A DNA stretch of 64,000 nt from the NCBI GenBank assembly GCA_937864535.1, contig CALMJS010000016.1:124001-188000 (forward strand), given 5' to 3'. How positions within the stretch are numbered: position 1 is the stretch's first letter; each line of letters opens with the position of its first letter. The DNA comes from an uncultured Paracoccaceae bacterium. Lineage in GTDB: Bacteria > Pseudomonadota > Alphaproteobacteria > Rhodobacterales > Rhodobacteraceae. The translations under genes were made by a program, and so were the position numbers. The notes beneath the pieces were generated by a model. The model saw nothing but the letters and a program-made list of their open reading frames with translations, was not told the DNA's origin and made no database searches. Positions 33,358 through 41,603 of the stretch are shown one piece after another.

Positions 33358-33566
33358 GTTTCCCAATTTCTAGTGGCAGTGCCTGTCGGGCTCAGAGGTA
33401 GGGTTCCTCGCGCCATGTGCAACAAGAAATCGAGAGAACCGTTAGAAAAAGTCCCTCCTGCTGCGGACCTGGCTGGGGCGCAGGGCGCAGATCTGCGGTC
33501 TGCGGCGGGTTTGACTGCTGGCACTTGTCGGGTTTCTCCCTAAACTTGCGCCGGGGAGGATGCAAA

Positions 33567-35393
33567 ATGACAAAAACAGGGATTCGGCCTGTCCAATTGT
33601 GGCAGCCAGAGGTCCGCGTGGATCATCGTGCCGACGGATCGGTGCTGGTGTGGCAGGCAGGCGATCTGCCGACCTATCCCGACCGCTTGTCGGATCGGAT
33701 CGCGCATTGGGTCAGCGCGGCGCCGGATCGGCTGTGGATGGCCGAGCGGGGCGCGGACGGCGCATGGCAGGGCCTGACCTACAGCGAACTGTGGCAGCAG
33801 ATGCGGGCGGTGGGACAGGTCTTGCTGGACCTCGATCTGTCGGTTGATCGTCCGTTGATCATTCTGTCGGGCAATTCCGTCGCCCATGCGGTGGTCGCGC
33901 TGGCGGCGCAATATGTTGGCATCCCGTCTGCGGCGATTGCCCCGGCCTATAGCTTTGTCGGGGCGGGGTATGAAAAGCTGCGCGATATTCGCGCTCAGAT
34001 CACCCCCGGCGCGGTGTTTGTGGATCGGATGGCCCCCTTTGCTACGGCGATTGCGGCGGTGTTTCCCGATTTGCCGGTGCTGTCGCAGGATGGCGCGTTG
34101 CGCTGGTCCGATATCGTGCAGACCGTAGCGACGCCCGCCGTGGATCGGGCCAATGCGGCGACCGGACCCGTTACGGTGGCCAAGTTCATGTTCACCTCCG
34201 GCACCACCGGATCGCCCAAGGCTGTCATCCAGACCCAGCGGATGCTTTGCGCCAATCAGGTGATGGTCGCCGATTGTTTCCAGTATTTTCAGAGCCAGCC
34301 GCCGGTCGTGCTGGACTGGGCACCGTGGAACCACGTCGCGTCCGGGTCCAAGGTGTTCAACATGGTTCTGTATAACGGCGGTACGTTCTACATCGACGGA
34401 GGCAAGCCGACCGCCCAGCATATCGGCCAGACGATTGCCAACCTCAAATCGGTCTCGCCGACGTGGTATTTCAACGTGCCCGCCGGATTTGACATGCTGA
34501 TCGAGGCGATGAAGGCGGATCGTGATCTGGCAGAGGGCTTCTTTCGCGAGGTGCAGGTGCTGATGTACGCCGGTGCGTCGATGGCGGCGCATACCTGGGC
34601 CGAGCTAGAAGAGCTGGCAGTTCAAACCGTCGGGCATCGGATCTTGATGTGCAGCGGGCTGGGGGCGACAGAAACCGCACCGGCGGCTCTCTATTCCACC
34701 TTGCCTCAATCCGGGCCGGGCAATATCGGTATTCCGGTCAAGGGGTTGACGCTAAAACTCGTGCCGACCGATGGCAAGTGGGAGGCGCGGGTCAAAGGTC
34801 CGTCCGTCACGCCGGGGTACTGGCGCAATCCCGATCTGACGGGGCAGGCGTTCGACGACGAAGGCTACTATTGCCTCGGCGATGCGCTGCGCTGGGCTGA
34901 TCCGCAAAACGCCGGGGCCGGGTTCTTTTTCGATGGCCGTGTTGCCGAGAATTTCAAGATGTCCACCGGCACGTGGGTCGCGGTGGGGGCGCTGCGGGCG
35001 GCGGTGACCAATGCCTTGGCCGGTCTGGCGCGCGATGTGGTGATCGCGGGCGAGGGCAGAGGGGAACTCGCGGCCTTGATTGTGCCCTTCCGTCCGGCCT
35101 GCGAGAGGGTGATCGCCGACGGCGCGGCAATGCCGGACGAGGCGGTGTTCGATCACCCGGCGGTCAGGGCGCGGCTTGCAGAGCTGCTGTCGGACTACAA
35201 TGCCGGAGCGGGCGGTGCATCGCTGCGCATCGGGCGGGCAGCGGTGCTGATGCGGCCCCTGTCCATCGATCTGGGCGAGGTCACGGATAAAGGATCGGTG
35301 AACCAGCGCGCGGTGCTGCGGCATCGGGCGGATCTGGTCGAGGCGCTCTATGCCACAGAGGGCGGAAACCTGGTTGTGACCTCTGCAGGCTAG
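33567..35393 (+). CDS. Feruloyl-CoA synthase-like AMP-binding ligase
   Basis: A 608-residue adenylate-forming ligase. The phosphate-binding loop FTSGTTGSPKAV (about residues 211-222), the acyl-recognition region SGLGATETAPA and the YCLGD-A core A7-like motif are present. The overall form with GKWEARVKGPSVTPGYWRNP matches the feruloyl-CoA synthase (Fcs) family. This would activate a hydroxycinnamate or other aryl acid to its CoA ester. No enoyl-CoA hydratase/lyase gene accompanies it, so chain-shortening genes must lie elsewhere or the substrate differs. Start 33567 follows GGGGAGGATGCAAA; an in-frame extension upstream to 33417 has an unrelated Cys-rich sequence and is rejected. A GntR gene follows. 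Confidence 0.85.
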   Translation: MTKTGIRPVQLWQPEVRVDHRADGSVLVWQAGDLPTYPDRLSDRIAHWVSAAPDRLWMAERGADGAWQGLTYSELWQQMRAVGQVLLDLDLSVDRPLIILSGNSVAHAVVALAAQYVGIPSAAIAPAYSFVGAGYEKLRDIRAQITPGAVFVDRMAPFATAIAAVFPDLPVLSQDGALRWSDIVQTVATPAVDRANAATGPVTVAKFMFTSGTTGSPKAVIQTQRMLCANQVMVADCFQYFQSQPPVVLDWAPWNHVASGSKVFNMVLYNGGTFYIDGGKPTAQHIGQTIANLKSVSPTWYFNVPAGFDMLIEAMKADRDLAEGFFREVQVLMYAGASMAAHTWAELEELAVQTVGHRILMCSGLGATETAPAALYSTLPQSGPGNIGIPVKGLTLKLVPTDGKWEARVKGPSVTPGYWRNPDLTGQAFDDEGYYCLGDALRWADPQNAGAGFFFDGRVAENFKMSTGTWVAVGALRAAVTNALAGLARDVVIAGEGRGELAALIVPFRPACERVIADGAAMPDEAVFDHPAVRARLAELLSDYNAGAGGASLRIGRAAVLMRPLSIDLGEVTDKGSVNQRAVLRHRADLVEALYATEGGNLVVTSAG

Positions 35394-35409
35394 GCTTGGG
35401 CAATGATGT

Positions 35410-35421
35410 AATGTATACATT
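35410..35421 (+). promoter_or_regulatory. GntR operator copy 1 (AATGTATACATT)
   Basis: A 12-bp perfect palindrome AATGTATACATT lies 24 bases before the GntR start. The same core occurs within an 18-bp palindrome upstream of the O-demethylase gene, giving one regulator two sites: autoregulation and operon control. The GTATAC centre fits FCD-type GntR operators. Confidence 0.65.
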
Positions 35422-35445
35422 GTTAAAACGGGGCGAGGATGACAG

Positions 35446-36180
35446 ATGGCCGAAGCAAAGGGCAGCAACCATACAAGGCGGGCCACATATGATCTGCGGC
35501 AAAAGATTATCCACGGAGAATATCCCGGTGGAACCCGTCTGTTAGAGGTCGCACTGGCCGAGCAGATGGGGATTTCCCGCACCCCTGTGCGCGAGGCAAT
35601 GTCGCGTCTGGCCGAAGAAGGGTTGTTGGAACGGGCGCGCGGCGGCGGCTTTGTCGTGCGGTCGTTTTCCTACAGTGATGTGGTCGATGCGATTGAAATT
35701 CGCGGCGTGCTAGAGGGGACCGCTGCCCGCTTGGCCGCAGAGCGTGGCGCACCCGAGGGTAAACTTCGACAGATCAAGGCGGTGGTCGCGCAGATCGACA
35801 CCTGTTTCGAGCCATCCGGGCAATTGCGGGCCTTTGATGCCTATAGCGAATTAAACAGTGAATTCCATGACTTGATGGCCGCTCTGTGTGGGAGCGCGAT
35901 TGTTCAGCGCGAACTGGAGCGGGTCAAGTCGCTGCCCTTTGCCTCTCCCGCTGCCTTTGTCTTGGGTGGTCATCGCGATGATCCGTCGGATCGGTCACTC
36001 TTGATGGCGCAGGCCCAGCACCGGGCGATCGTCAGTGCCATTGAAAACCGCGAAGGCGCGCGGGCCGAGGCGCTGGCGCGTGAGCATGCCCGATTTGCCC
36101 GCGGAAGTCTGGAGGCCACCTTTATCAAGGGTGCGACAGAGGCCGAGGGTTTGCCGGGTATGGCGCTGATCGTCCGCTAA
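35446..36180 (+). CDS. GntR family transcriptional regulator (FCD domain)
   Basis: A 244-residue GntR regulator of the FadR/VanR (FCD) subgroup. The winged helix-turn-helix (about 10-75) includes L-R-Q-K-I-I-H-G-E-Y-P-G-G-T-R-L, M-G-I-S-R-T-P-V-R-E-A and G-L-L-E-R-A-R-G-G-G-F. The all-helical effector domain (about 90-225) shows the E-I-R-G-V-L-E-G-T-A-A-R-L-A-A opening and a later A-Q-H-R-A-I-V-S-A-I-E-N-R metal/effector helix. FCD regulators typically bind carboxylic or aromatic acids and repress catabolic operons. Matching palindromes before its own gene and before the LigM-like gene mark the probable regulon. A terminator separates it from that operon. Confidence 0.92.
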   Translation: MAEAKGSNHTRRATYDLRQKIIHGEYPGGTRLLEVALAEQMGISRTPVREAMSRLAEEGLLERARGGGFVVRSFSYSDVVDAIEIRGVLEGTAARLAAERGAPEGKLRQIKAVVAQIDTCFEPSGQLRAFDAYSELNSEFHDLMAALCGSAIVQRELERVKSLPFASPAAFVLGGHRDDPSDRSLLMAQAQHRAIVSAIENREGARAEALAREHARFARGSLEATFIKGATEAEGLPGMALIVR

Positions 36181-36205
36181 GTCGGGTTTTGCATACAATT
36201 TTTAG

Positions 36206-36235
36206 AAAATGGGGTCCGTCGGGCCCCATTTTTTC
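36206..36235 (+). terminator. Intrinsic terminator after GntR gene
   Basis: AAAATGGGG (36206-36214) pairs with CCCCATTTT (36224-36232) and a T-run continues to 36234. It ends the GntR transcript before the separately promoted O-demethylase operon. Confidence 0.8.
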
Positions 36236-36260
36236 TTGCGCCGACTCAGTTTCCTCTGCA

Positions 36261-36278
36261 TCTAATGTATACATTAGA
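36261..36278 (+). promoter_or_regulatory. GntR operator copy 2, 18-bp palindrome before the O-demethylase operon
   Basis: TCTAATGTATACATTAGA is a perfect 18-bp palindrome sharing the 12-bp core found upstream of the GntR gene. It lies 17 bases before the O-demethylase start codon and just ahead of the ribosome site GGAGGAG. A bound repressor there would block initiation or early elongation. Confidence 0.72.
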
Positions 36279-36295
36279 GCCATCGGAGGAGAAAA

Positions 36296-37699
36296 ATGGC
36301 GATTTCCAGCCTGCAGGGCGTCATGGACGCGCGCGGTAATACCGTGCAAATGCTGCGCGATTCAAAAATTGGCATGTATGTGTATCCGGTGGTCGCACCG
36401 GAATTTCAGAACTGGCGGAATGAACAGGTGGCGTGGCGTCAATCTGCCGTCTTGTTCGACCAGTCGCACCATATGGATGAATTGATCGTCGAAGGTCCGC
36501 AGGCAGAAGAATTCCTTGCCTACCACGGGATCAACTCTTTCTCGAATTTCGACCTGAACCGCGCCAAGCACTTTGTGCCCGTCACCCCGGCCGGTCATGT
36601 GATCGGCGATCACATCATTTTCCGCGAACGTCAGGACAAATTCATTCTGGTAGGCCGTGCGCCGACCTCGAACTGGCTGATGTTCTGCGCGGCCTATGGC
36701 AAATGGAACGTGCGGATCAAACATGACCCGCGGTCCCCGTCCCGCCCCGAAGGCGAGCGCGTTCTGCGCACCCACTACCGCTTCCAGATTCAGGGTCCCG
36801 ATGCGGCGAAGATCTTTGAAAAGATGAACGGCGGTCCGGTTCAGGACATCAAGTTCTTCCATGTGGATTGGATCAATGTCGGGTCCAAGCGGGTGCAGGC
36901 GCTGCGTCACGGCATGTCCGGTGCGCCGGGTCTGGAAATCTGGGGCCCCTACGACGACAAACACTACATCCACTCGACGATCTTGCAGGCTGCCCGTGAT
37001 GCGGGCGTGAATCTGGTCCAGTGCGGAAGCCGCGCCTATTCGACCAACACGCTGGAATCCGGCTGGATTCCGTCGCCTCTGCCGGGGATTTACACCGGCG
37101 AGGGCATGCTGGCCGAATATCGTCAGTGGCTGGGCGCCGACAGCTATGAGGCCGCAGGCTCCATCGGCGGGTCCTTTGTGTCCGAGAATATCGAGGACTA
37201 CTACGTCAACCCGTTCGAACTGGGCTATGATTTCTACATCGGTTGGAAAAAGGCGGACTTTGTCGGCAAAGAGGCCCTGACCGCGATGAAGGGCGCCAAT
37301 AACCGCAAGAAGGTCACGTTCGAGTGGAACCGCGAGGATGTTCTCAAGGTGATCGCGTCGAACTTTGAGGATGGCATGCCGTGCAAGTGGCTCGACTTCC
37401 CGCAGCCGAACTATGCCTCGTCCAGTGCCGACATGATCACCCGCGATGGCAAGATGGTCGGCATGTCGATGTTTAACGGCTATTCCTACAACGAACGCTG
37501 CATGCTGTCGCTGGGTGTCGTGAATTCGGACGTCCAGATCGGCGACGTGCTGACGCTGGTCTGGGGCGAGCCGGAAACCACCGGCAAAACCTCGACCGAA
37601 CCGCACCGTCAGGCCGAGATCCGTGTGCGGATTGCCCCCACCCCCTACGCCAAGGAAGCGCGGGAAAACTACGCCGATAGCTGGCGGACCAAGTCCTAA
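36296..37699 (+). CDS. ligM: THF-dependent aromatic O-demethylase (LigM/DesA-like, GcvT fold)
   Basis: A 467-residue protein of the aminomethyltransferase (GcvT) superfamily. Its length and sequence pattern match LigM (vanillate/3-O-methylgallate O-demethylase, 471 residues) and its relatives DesA and DmdA, not the 370-residue glycine-cleavage T-protein. LigM-type enzymes move an aryl methoxy group to tetrahydrofolate, leaving a catechol. A MetF-like enzyme in the same operon can reoxidise the 5-methyl-THF, and a LigAB-type dioxygenase can cleave the demethylated ring, which supports this assignment. Segments such as V-L-F-D-Q-S-H-H-M-D-E-L (about 50-61) and the C-terminal barrel are intact. 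Vanillate, syringate or 3-O-methylgallate are candidate substrates. Confidence 0.82.
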   Translation: MAISSLQGVMDARGNTVQMLRDSKIGMYVYPVVAPEFQNWRNEQVAWRQSAVLFDQSHHMDELIVEGPQAEEFLAYHGINSFSNFDLNRAKHFVPVTPAGHVIGDHIIFRERQDKFILVGRAPTSNWLMFCAAYGKWNVRIKHDPRSPSRPEGERVLRTHYRFQIQGPDAAKIFEKMNGGPVQDIKFFHVDWINVGSKRVQALRHGMSGAPGLEIWGPYDDKHYIHSTILQAARDAGVNLVQCGSRAYSTNTLESGWIPSPLPGIYTGEGMLAEYRQWLGADSYEAAGSIGGSFVSENIEDYYVNPFELGYDFYIGWKKADFVGKEALTAMKGANNRKKVTFEWNREDVLKVIASNFEDGMPCKWLDFPQPNYASSSADMITRDGKMVGMSMFNGYSYNERCMLSLGVVNSDVQIGDVLTLVWGEPETTGKTSTEPHRQAEIRVRIAPTPYAKEARENYADSWRTKS

Positions 37700-37710
37700 G
37701 GGACGTGATC

Positions 37711-37754
37711 GGGGCGCGCGGAAGAGGAGCCGCGCGCCCCGTTTGATCTTTTGA
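37711..37754 (+). terminator. Hairpin/attenuator between O-demethylase and TRAP genes
   Basis: GGGGCGCGCGG (37711-37721) and CCGCGCGCCCC (37730-37740) form a perfect 11-bp stem followed by GTTTGATCTTTT. It has the shape of a terminator but lies inside an apparent operon, so it may attenuate. TGGTCC-N8-GGACCA at 37766-37785, just before the dctP ribosome site, is a second small dyad. Confidence 0.6.
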
Positions 37755-37803
37755 CTGATCACAACTGGTCCACGGGAGAGGACCACCAAGGGAGGAAGAC
37801 AAG

Positions 37804-38787
37804 ATGATGACCAAGACTTTGGCCCGACTGGGCAGTGCCGTCGCTGTTGCTGCCGTGATGGCCGCTCCGGCGATGGCCGAAACGCTGAAACTGGCGCATT
37901 GGGTGCCGCCGGCACACGTGCTGACCAGTTCTACGATTGAACCCCTGCAGGCGGCGATCGCGGGCAGCGGGCTGGAAATTCAGGTCTATCCCGGCGGCGA
38001 GCTGGGCGCAGGACCACTGGAACAATACGTCCGCGCCGTGCAGGGCGTGGCCGATATCACATGGGGGCTTCAGGGCTACACCTCGTCGCAGTTTCCGCTG
38101 ACGATGGTGTCGGAATTGCCGGGGGCGCTGCCCGAAGGAAAGACCGGCTATGATATGCTGTGGAACGCATGGGATGCCGGCCAGATCACAGGGGAATTCC
38201 CGGCGACTGTGCCGCTGGCGCTGTGGCTGTCCGAACCCAACATCTTTATCATGAAGGACCATGACGTCCGGACCCCGTCGGATGTTGCCGGGCTGAAAAT
38301 CCGGGTGTCCGGCTCTGCCGCGGCGGCGACGGTCGAAGCCCTTGGCGCGACGCCGGTGCAGATGCCCGCAGGCGAGATCTACAACGCCCTGCAAACCGGG
38401 CTGATCGACGGGGTGATCACCGGGGCCTCGGCTGTGGGCGATTTCAAACTGGACGAAGTGGCCAATAGCTATACCCTCGGCGCGCCGCTGGGGCGAATTT
38501 CGTTCTATCTGGTGATGAATGCCGCGAAATACGGCGCATTGCCCGAGGCGGAACGCGCCGCGCTCGATTCTATCGCGGGCCGTACCCTGTCCGCCCATGC
38601 CGAAGAGGGCTGGAACGCCCGTGCGACCACAGTCATCGAGACGCTGCGGGCCACTGGTGATAACACCGTGATCGATCTCTCTGCCGACGAAATTGCAGGC
38701 TTTGCCGCGATGACCCTGCCGGTGACGGATAAGATCGTCGGAGATTTGGGAGCCGAGGCCGTTCTGGCCACCATGCGCGGCGAATGA
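37804..38787 (+). CDS. TRAP transporter substrate-binding protein (DctP family)
   Basis: A 327-residue periplasmic binding protein of the DctP family. The signal peptide is about residues 1-22 (ending AMA-E). L-K-L-A-H-W-V-P-P-A-H begins the mature protein. G-L-K-I-R-V-S-G is the segment carrying the conserved arginine that binds the ligand carboxylate, and P-A-G-E-I-Y-N-A-L-Q-T-G-L-I-D-G-V is the family signature near residues 189-205. It delivers an organic acid to DctQM; in this operon the ligand is most likely a methoxylated or hydroxylated aromatic acid. GGGAGGAAGACAAG precedes the start. The gene overlaps dctQ by four bases. Confidence 0.9.
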   Translation: MMTKTLARLGSAVAVAAVMAAPAMAETLKLAHWVPPAHVLTSSTIEPLQAAIAGSGLEIQVYPGGELGAGPLEQYVRAVQGVADITWGLQGYTSSQFPLTMVSELPGALPEGKTGYDMLWNAWDAGQITGEFPATVPLALWLSEPNIFIMKDHDVRTPSDVAGLKIRVSGSAAAATVEALGATPVQMPAGEIYNALQTGLIDGVITGASAVGDFKLDEVANSYTLGAPLGRISFYLVMNAAKYGALPEAERAALDSIAGRTLSAHAEEGWNARATTVIETLRATGDNTVIDLSADEIAGFAAMTLPVTDKIVGDLGAEAVLATMRGE

Positions 38788-39287
38788 TGCTGACGCGGCT
38801 CAACGCACTCGCAGACAGGCTGATCGGCCTGTCTGCACTTCTCGGGACACTCGGCCTGTTGGCCGAGGTCGCGGTGATCCTGATCGACGTGGTCGGGCGC
38901 TATTTCGGCGCCCCGCTCAAAGGCGCGCAGGATGTCAGCCAGATGGCGATGACGCTGGTGGTGTTCGGCGGAATGGCGCTGTGTGACCGGATGGGCGGCC
39001 ACGTTGCCGTGGATGTGTTCGAAAACCGTCTGCCGACATGGGCGATCCTGCTGGGCGACCGGATTTCGGCCTTTCTGGGAGCGCTGATTTTCGCCGGGAT
39101 CGCATGGACCCTGGTCGAGAGCGCGGCCCTGTCGCGGCTGCTGAACCTGTCCACGAATATCATTTACCTGCCCAAGGCCCATTTCCAATACATCGTTGCG
39201 GCGATGTGTATGGTGACGGCGCTGGGCATGACGTTGCGGGGGATTGGCCTGATCGTATCGCCCGCCCAAAAGGGAATTACACCATGA
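38784..39287 (+). CDS. TRAP transporter small permease (DctQ family)
   Basis: A 167-residue membrane protein with four predicted helices (about residues 14-35, 50-66, 86-108 and 130-152). D-V-V-G-R-Y-F-G-A-P and G-G-M-A-L-C-D-R-M-G-G-H-V-A-V-D are typical DctQ blocks between helices. It is the small subunit of the DctPQM complex, coupled by ATGA overlaps to the genes on both sides. Confidence 0.88.
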   Translation: MMLTRLNALADRLIGLSALLGTLGLLAEVAVILIDVVGRYFGAPLKGAQDVSQMAMTLVVFGGMALCDRMGGHVAVDVFENRLPTWAILLGDRISAFLGALIFAGIAWTLVESAALSRLLNLSTNIIYLPKAHFQYIVAAMCMVTALGMTLRGIGLIVSPAQKGITP

Positions 39288-40588
39288 CCGCGATGACAGT
39301 GGGGACGATCGGCATGATCGTTCTGGTTGGCCTCTTGGCGGTGCGTGTGCCGGTGGCCTTTGCGATGTTCGCCGTCGGGTTTGTCGGCATCGCCGTGCTG
39401 AACGGCGCCGGTGCCGCGCTCAGCCTCTTGGCCTCCGAGAGCTTTACCCTCGGGTCCTCGGCCGAGCTGGTGGTGGTGCCGCTGTTCATCCTGATGGGCA
39501 ATCTGGCGACCGAAACCGGGATGAGCCGCCGTCTCTATGATGCGGCCTATGCGATCATCGGCTCGATCAGGGGTGGGCTCGCCTCGGCGACGGTGCTGGG
39601 CTGCGGCGGGTTCGCGGCGCTGGCCGGATCCTCGGTCGCCTCGGCGCTAACGATGGGCAAGGTGTCCTTGGCGGAAATGGACCGGTTTGACTATGACCCG
39701 CGCCTATCGACGGGTGTCGTGGCCGCAGGGGGGACGCTGGGCATCCTGATCCCGCCCTCTACCGGCTTTGTCATCTATGCGATTTTGACACAGCAGAGCA
39801 TTGGGCGGCTGTTTCTGGCCGGTGTTTTGCCGGGCCTGTTGCTGATGTCGATGTTTATCCTGACGGTGTCGATCCTGTGCTGGATCAATCCCAAATTGGG
39901 GCCGGCTGGCCCTAAAACCACTCTCAGCCAAAAGGCCCGCGCCCTGTCCGGCGCGGCACCGATCCTGTCGGTGATCGTGATCACCATCGGAGGGATCTAC
40001 AACGGCCTGTTTTCCCCGGTCGAGGCGGCAGCCGTCGGCGTGGGGCTGGTAATGATGATTGGCGCAGTGCAGCGTACCCTGACCTTGCGCAGCTTTTGGG
40101 AGGCCGCGAAATCCTCTGTGGTGACGACGGCGACGGTGATGCTGATCCTGATCGCCGCCCATATGATCAACCCCTTTCTGGCGCTGTCGCATATCCCTCA
40201 GGCGCTGGGAGAGGCGCTGACCAACCTTAACCTCGGGCCACTGGGCACGCTGGCGCTGATGCTGGCCGTCTATATGGTACTGGGCTGTTTCCTCGAAGGC
40301 TTTGCCATGCTGGTGCTGTCGATGCCGGTATTTTTTCCGGTGGTGCAGCAGCTGGGCATAGACCCGATCTGGTTTGGCGTCTTGGTGGTGCTGACGCTGG
40401 AAATGGGACTGATTTCGCCGCCTGTTGGGCTCAATGTGTTCATCGTCCGGTCGGTCGCGCCCAAGGTGTCCTTGGCCCAGATTTTCCGCGGGGTGATGCC
40501 GTTTTGGGTCGCGATGTTGGTCACGCTGATTCTGTTGGTGTTGATCCCGCAGATCGTATTGATCCTGCCAAATACGATGATTGGATAG
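39284..40588 (+). CDS. TRAP transporter large permease (DctM family)
   Basis: A 434-residue polytopic permease of the DctM family. V-P-V-A-F-A-M near the first helix, P-L-F-I-L-M-G-N-L-A, G-S-S-V-A-S-A, G-T-L-G-I-L-I-P-P-S and the C-terminal P-P-V-G-L-N-V-F are conserved family motifs. The last two belong to the hairpin loops that bind sodium in the elevator domain. It catalyses sodium-driven uptake with DctP and DctQ. The ATG at 39284 overlaps the dctQ stop; an in-frame extension upstream runs inside dctQ and is not used. Confidence 0.93.
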   Translation: MTAMTVGTIGMIVLVGLLAVRVPVAFAMFAVGFVGIAVLNGAGAALSLLASESFTLGSSAELVVVPLFILMGNLATETGMSRRLYDAAYAIIGSIRGGLASATVLGCGGFAALAGSSVASALTMGKVSLAEMDRFDYDPRLSTGVVAAGGTLGILIPPSTGFVIYAILTQQSIGRLFLAGVLPGLLLMSMFILTVSILCWINPKLGPAGPKTTLSQKARALSGAAPILSVIVITIGGIYNGLFSPVEAAAVGVGLVMMIGAVQRTLTLRSFWEAAKSSVVTTATVMLILIAAHMINPFLALSHIPQALGEALTNLNLGPLGTLALMLAVYMVLGCFLEGFAMLVLSMPVFFPVVQQLGIDPIWFGVLVVLTLEMGLISPPVGLNVFIVRSVAPKVSLAQIFRGVMPFWVAMLVTLILLVLIPQIVLILPNTMIG

Positions 40589-40592
40589 TGGT

Positions 40593-41603
40593 ATGACCGT
40601 CGTTTTGATTCCGGGTCTGCTGTGTGACGCCTATGTCTGGCAGCCCGTGTTGGCGCGTATCGGTGCGGCCAAGGTCGCGGACCTGACCACGCAACGCAGC
40701 ATAACCGAGATGGCGCAATCCTGTCTGGATGCCACGCCCGGACCATTGCAGGTCGTGGGGCATTCGATGGGGGCGCGGGTTGCGATGGAAATGGCGCGGC
40801 TGGCCCCGGACCGTGTGCGGCGACTGGCGCTCCTCGATACCGGGATACATCCCCTCAGACCGGGTGAGGCGGAAAAGCGCGCGGAGATCGTGAATTTCGC
40901 CAATGAACACGGGATGACAGCGCTGGCGCAGCGGTGGTTGCCGGGGATGGTACATCGGCAAACGCCCGAACTGATGGCCGATCTGACCCAGATGGTCGAA
41001 CGGATGACGCCCGCCATTCATGCCCGCCAGATCGAGGCATTGATCGGACGGCCCGTTGCTGCGGAATACCTGCCGCAGATCACCTGTCCGGTTCTGCTGG
41101 TCGTCGGCGAACAGGACCAGTGGAGCCCGGTGTCCCAACATCGGGATATGCTGGACTTGTTGCCGAATGCGCGGCTAGAGATCATCCCCGGCGCGGGCCA
41201 CTTTGCCCCGGTCGAGGCCCCCGATCAGCTGGCCGATCTACTGGCCGATTTCCTGACCCTCGCGCCCGAGGTGCCTGAAACGCCGCTCTACCGCCGTGAT
41301 CTGGCTGATCAGGGCTATGCGCTGAACAAAATGGCCAATTCGCTGGGTCGCCCCGACAACCGCGCCGCGTTCAAGGCGGATGAGGCGGCCTATCTGGACC
41401 GCTTTGACCTTAGCGCGGAACAAAAACAGGCGGTGCTGGACCGGGACTGGGCGCGGATGGTCGCGATGGGGGGTAACCTGTTCTATATCCTGAAAATTTC
41501 CGCTGTCGATCCGGTCCCAATCACTGCCATTGGGGCGGCGCAGGCCGGCATGGAGCATCTGGAATTTTTGCAAAAACGGTTGGGGAAGCAGATCAATGGC
41601 TAG
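40593..41603 (+). CDS. Fusion: alpha/beta-hydrolase + protocatechuate 4,5-dioxygenase alpha subunit (LigA)
   Basis: A 336-residue single frame with two domains. Residues 1-225 are an alpha/beta hydrolase with oxyanion loop LIPGLLCD, nucleophile S58 in GHSMGA, acid D175 in GEQDQW and H203 in GAGHFAP. Residues 232-334 are a LigA domain (RRDLADQGYALNKM, DRFDLSAEQKQAVLDRDW, MGGNLFYILK), matching the small alpha subunit of protocatechuate 4,5-dioxygenase, which is normally a separate protein of about 139 residues. No stop or frameshift separates them. The catalytic LigB gene follows with an 8-base overlap. The hydrolase may cleave an aryl ester to feed the dioxygenase, or act on a ring-cleavage product. 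ATG 40593 is chosen; a TTG 12 bases upstream is possible. Confidence 0.87.
   Translation: MTVVLIPGLLCDAYVWQPVLARIGAAKVADLTTQRSITEMAQSCLDATPGPLQVVGHSMGARVAMEMARLAPDRVRRLALLDTGIHPLRPGEAEKRAEIVNFANEHGMTALAQRWLPGMVHRQTPELMADLTQMVERMTPAIHARQIEALIGRPVAAEYLPQITCPVLLVVGEQDQWSPVSQHRDMLDLLPNARLEIIPGAGHFAPVEAPDQLADLLADFLTLAPEVPETPLYRRDLADQGYALNKMANSLGRPDNRAAFKADEAAYLDRFDLSAEQKQAVLDRDWARMVAMGGNLFYILKISAVDPVPITAIGAAQAGMEHLEFLQKRLGKQING

Noticed and set aside
33417-33566. N-terminal extension of the feruloyl-CoA synthase-like gene
   Set aside because: The extra 50 residues are Cys/Arg/Gly-rich, unlike the family, and a strong ribosome site lies just before the ATG at 33567.
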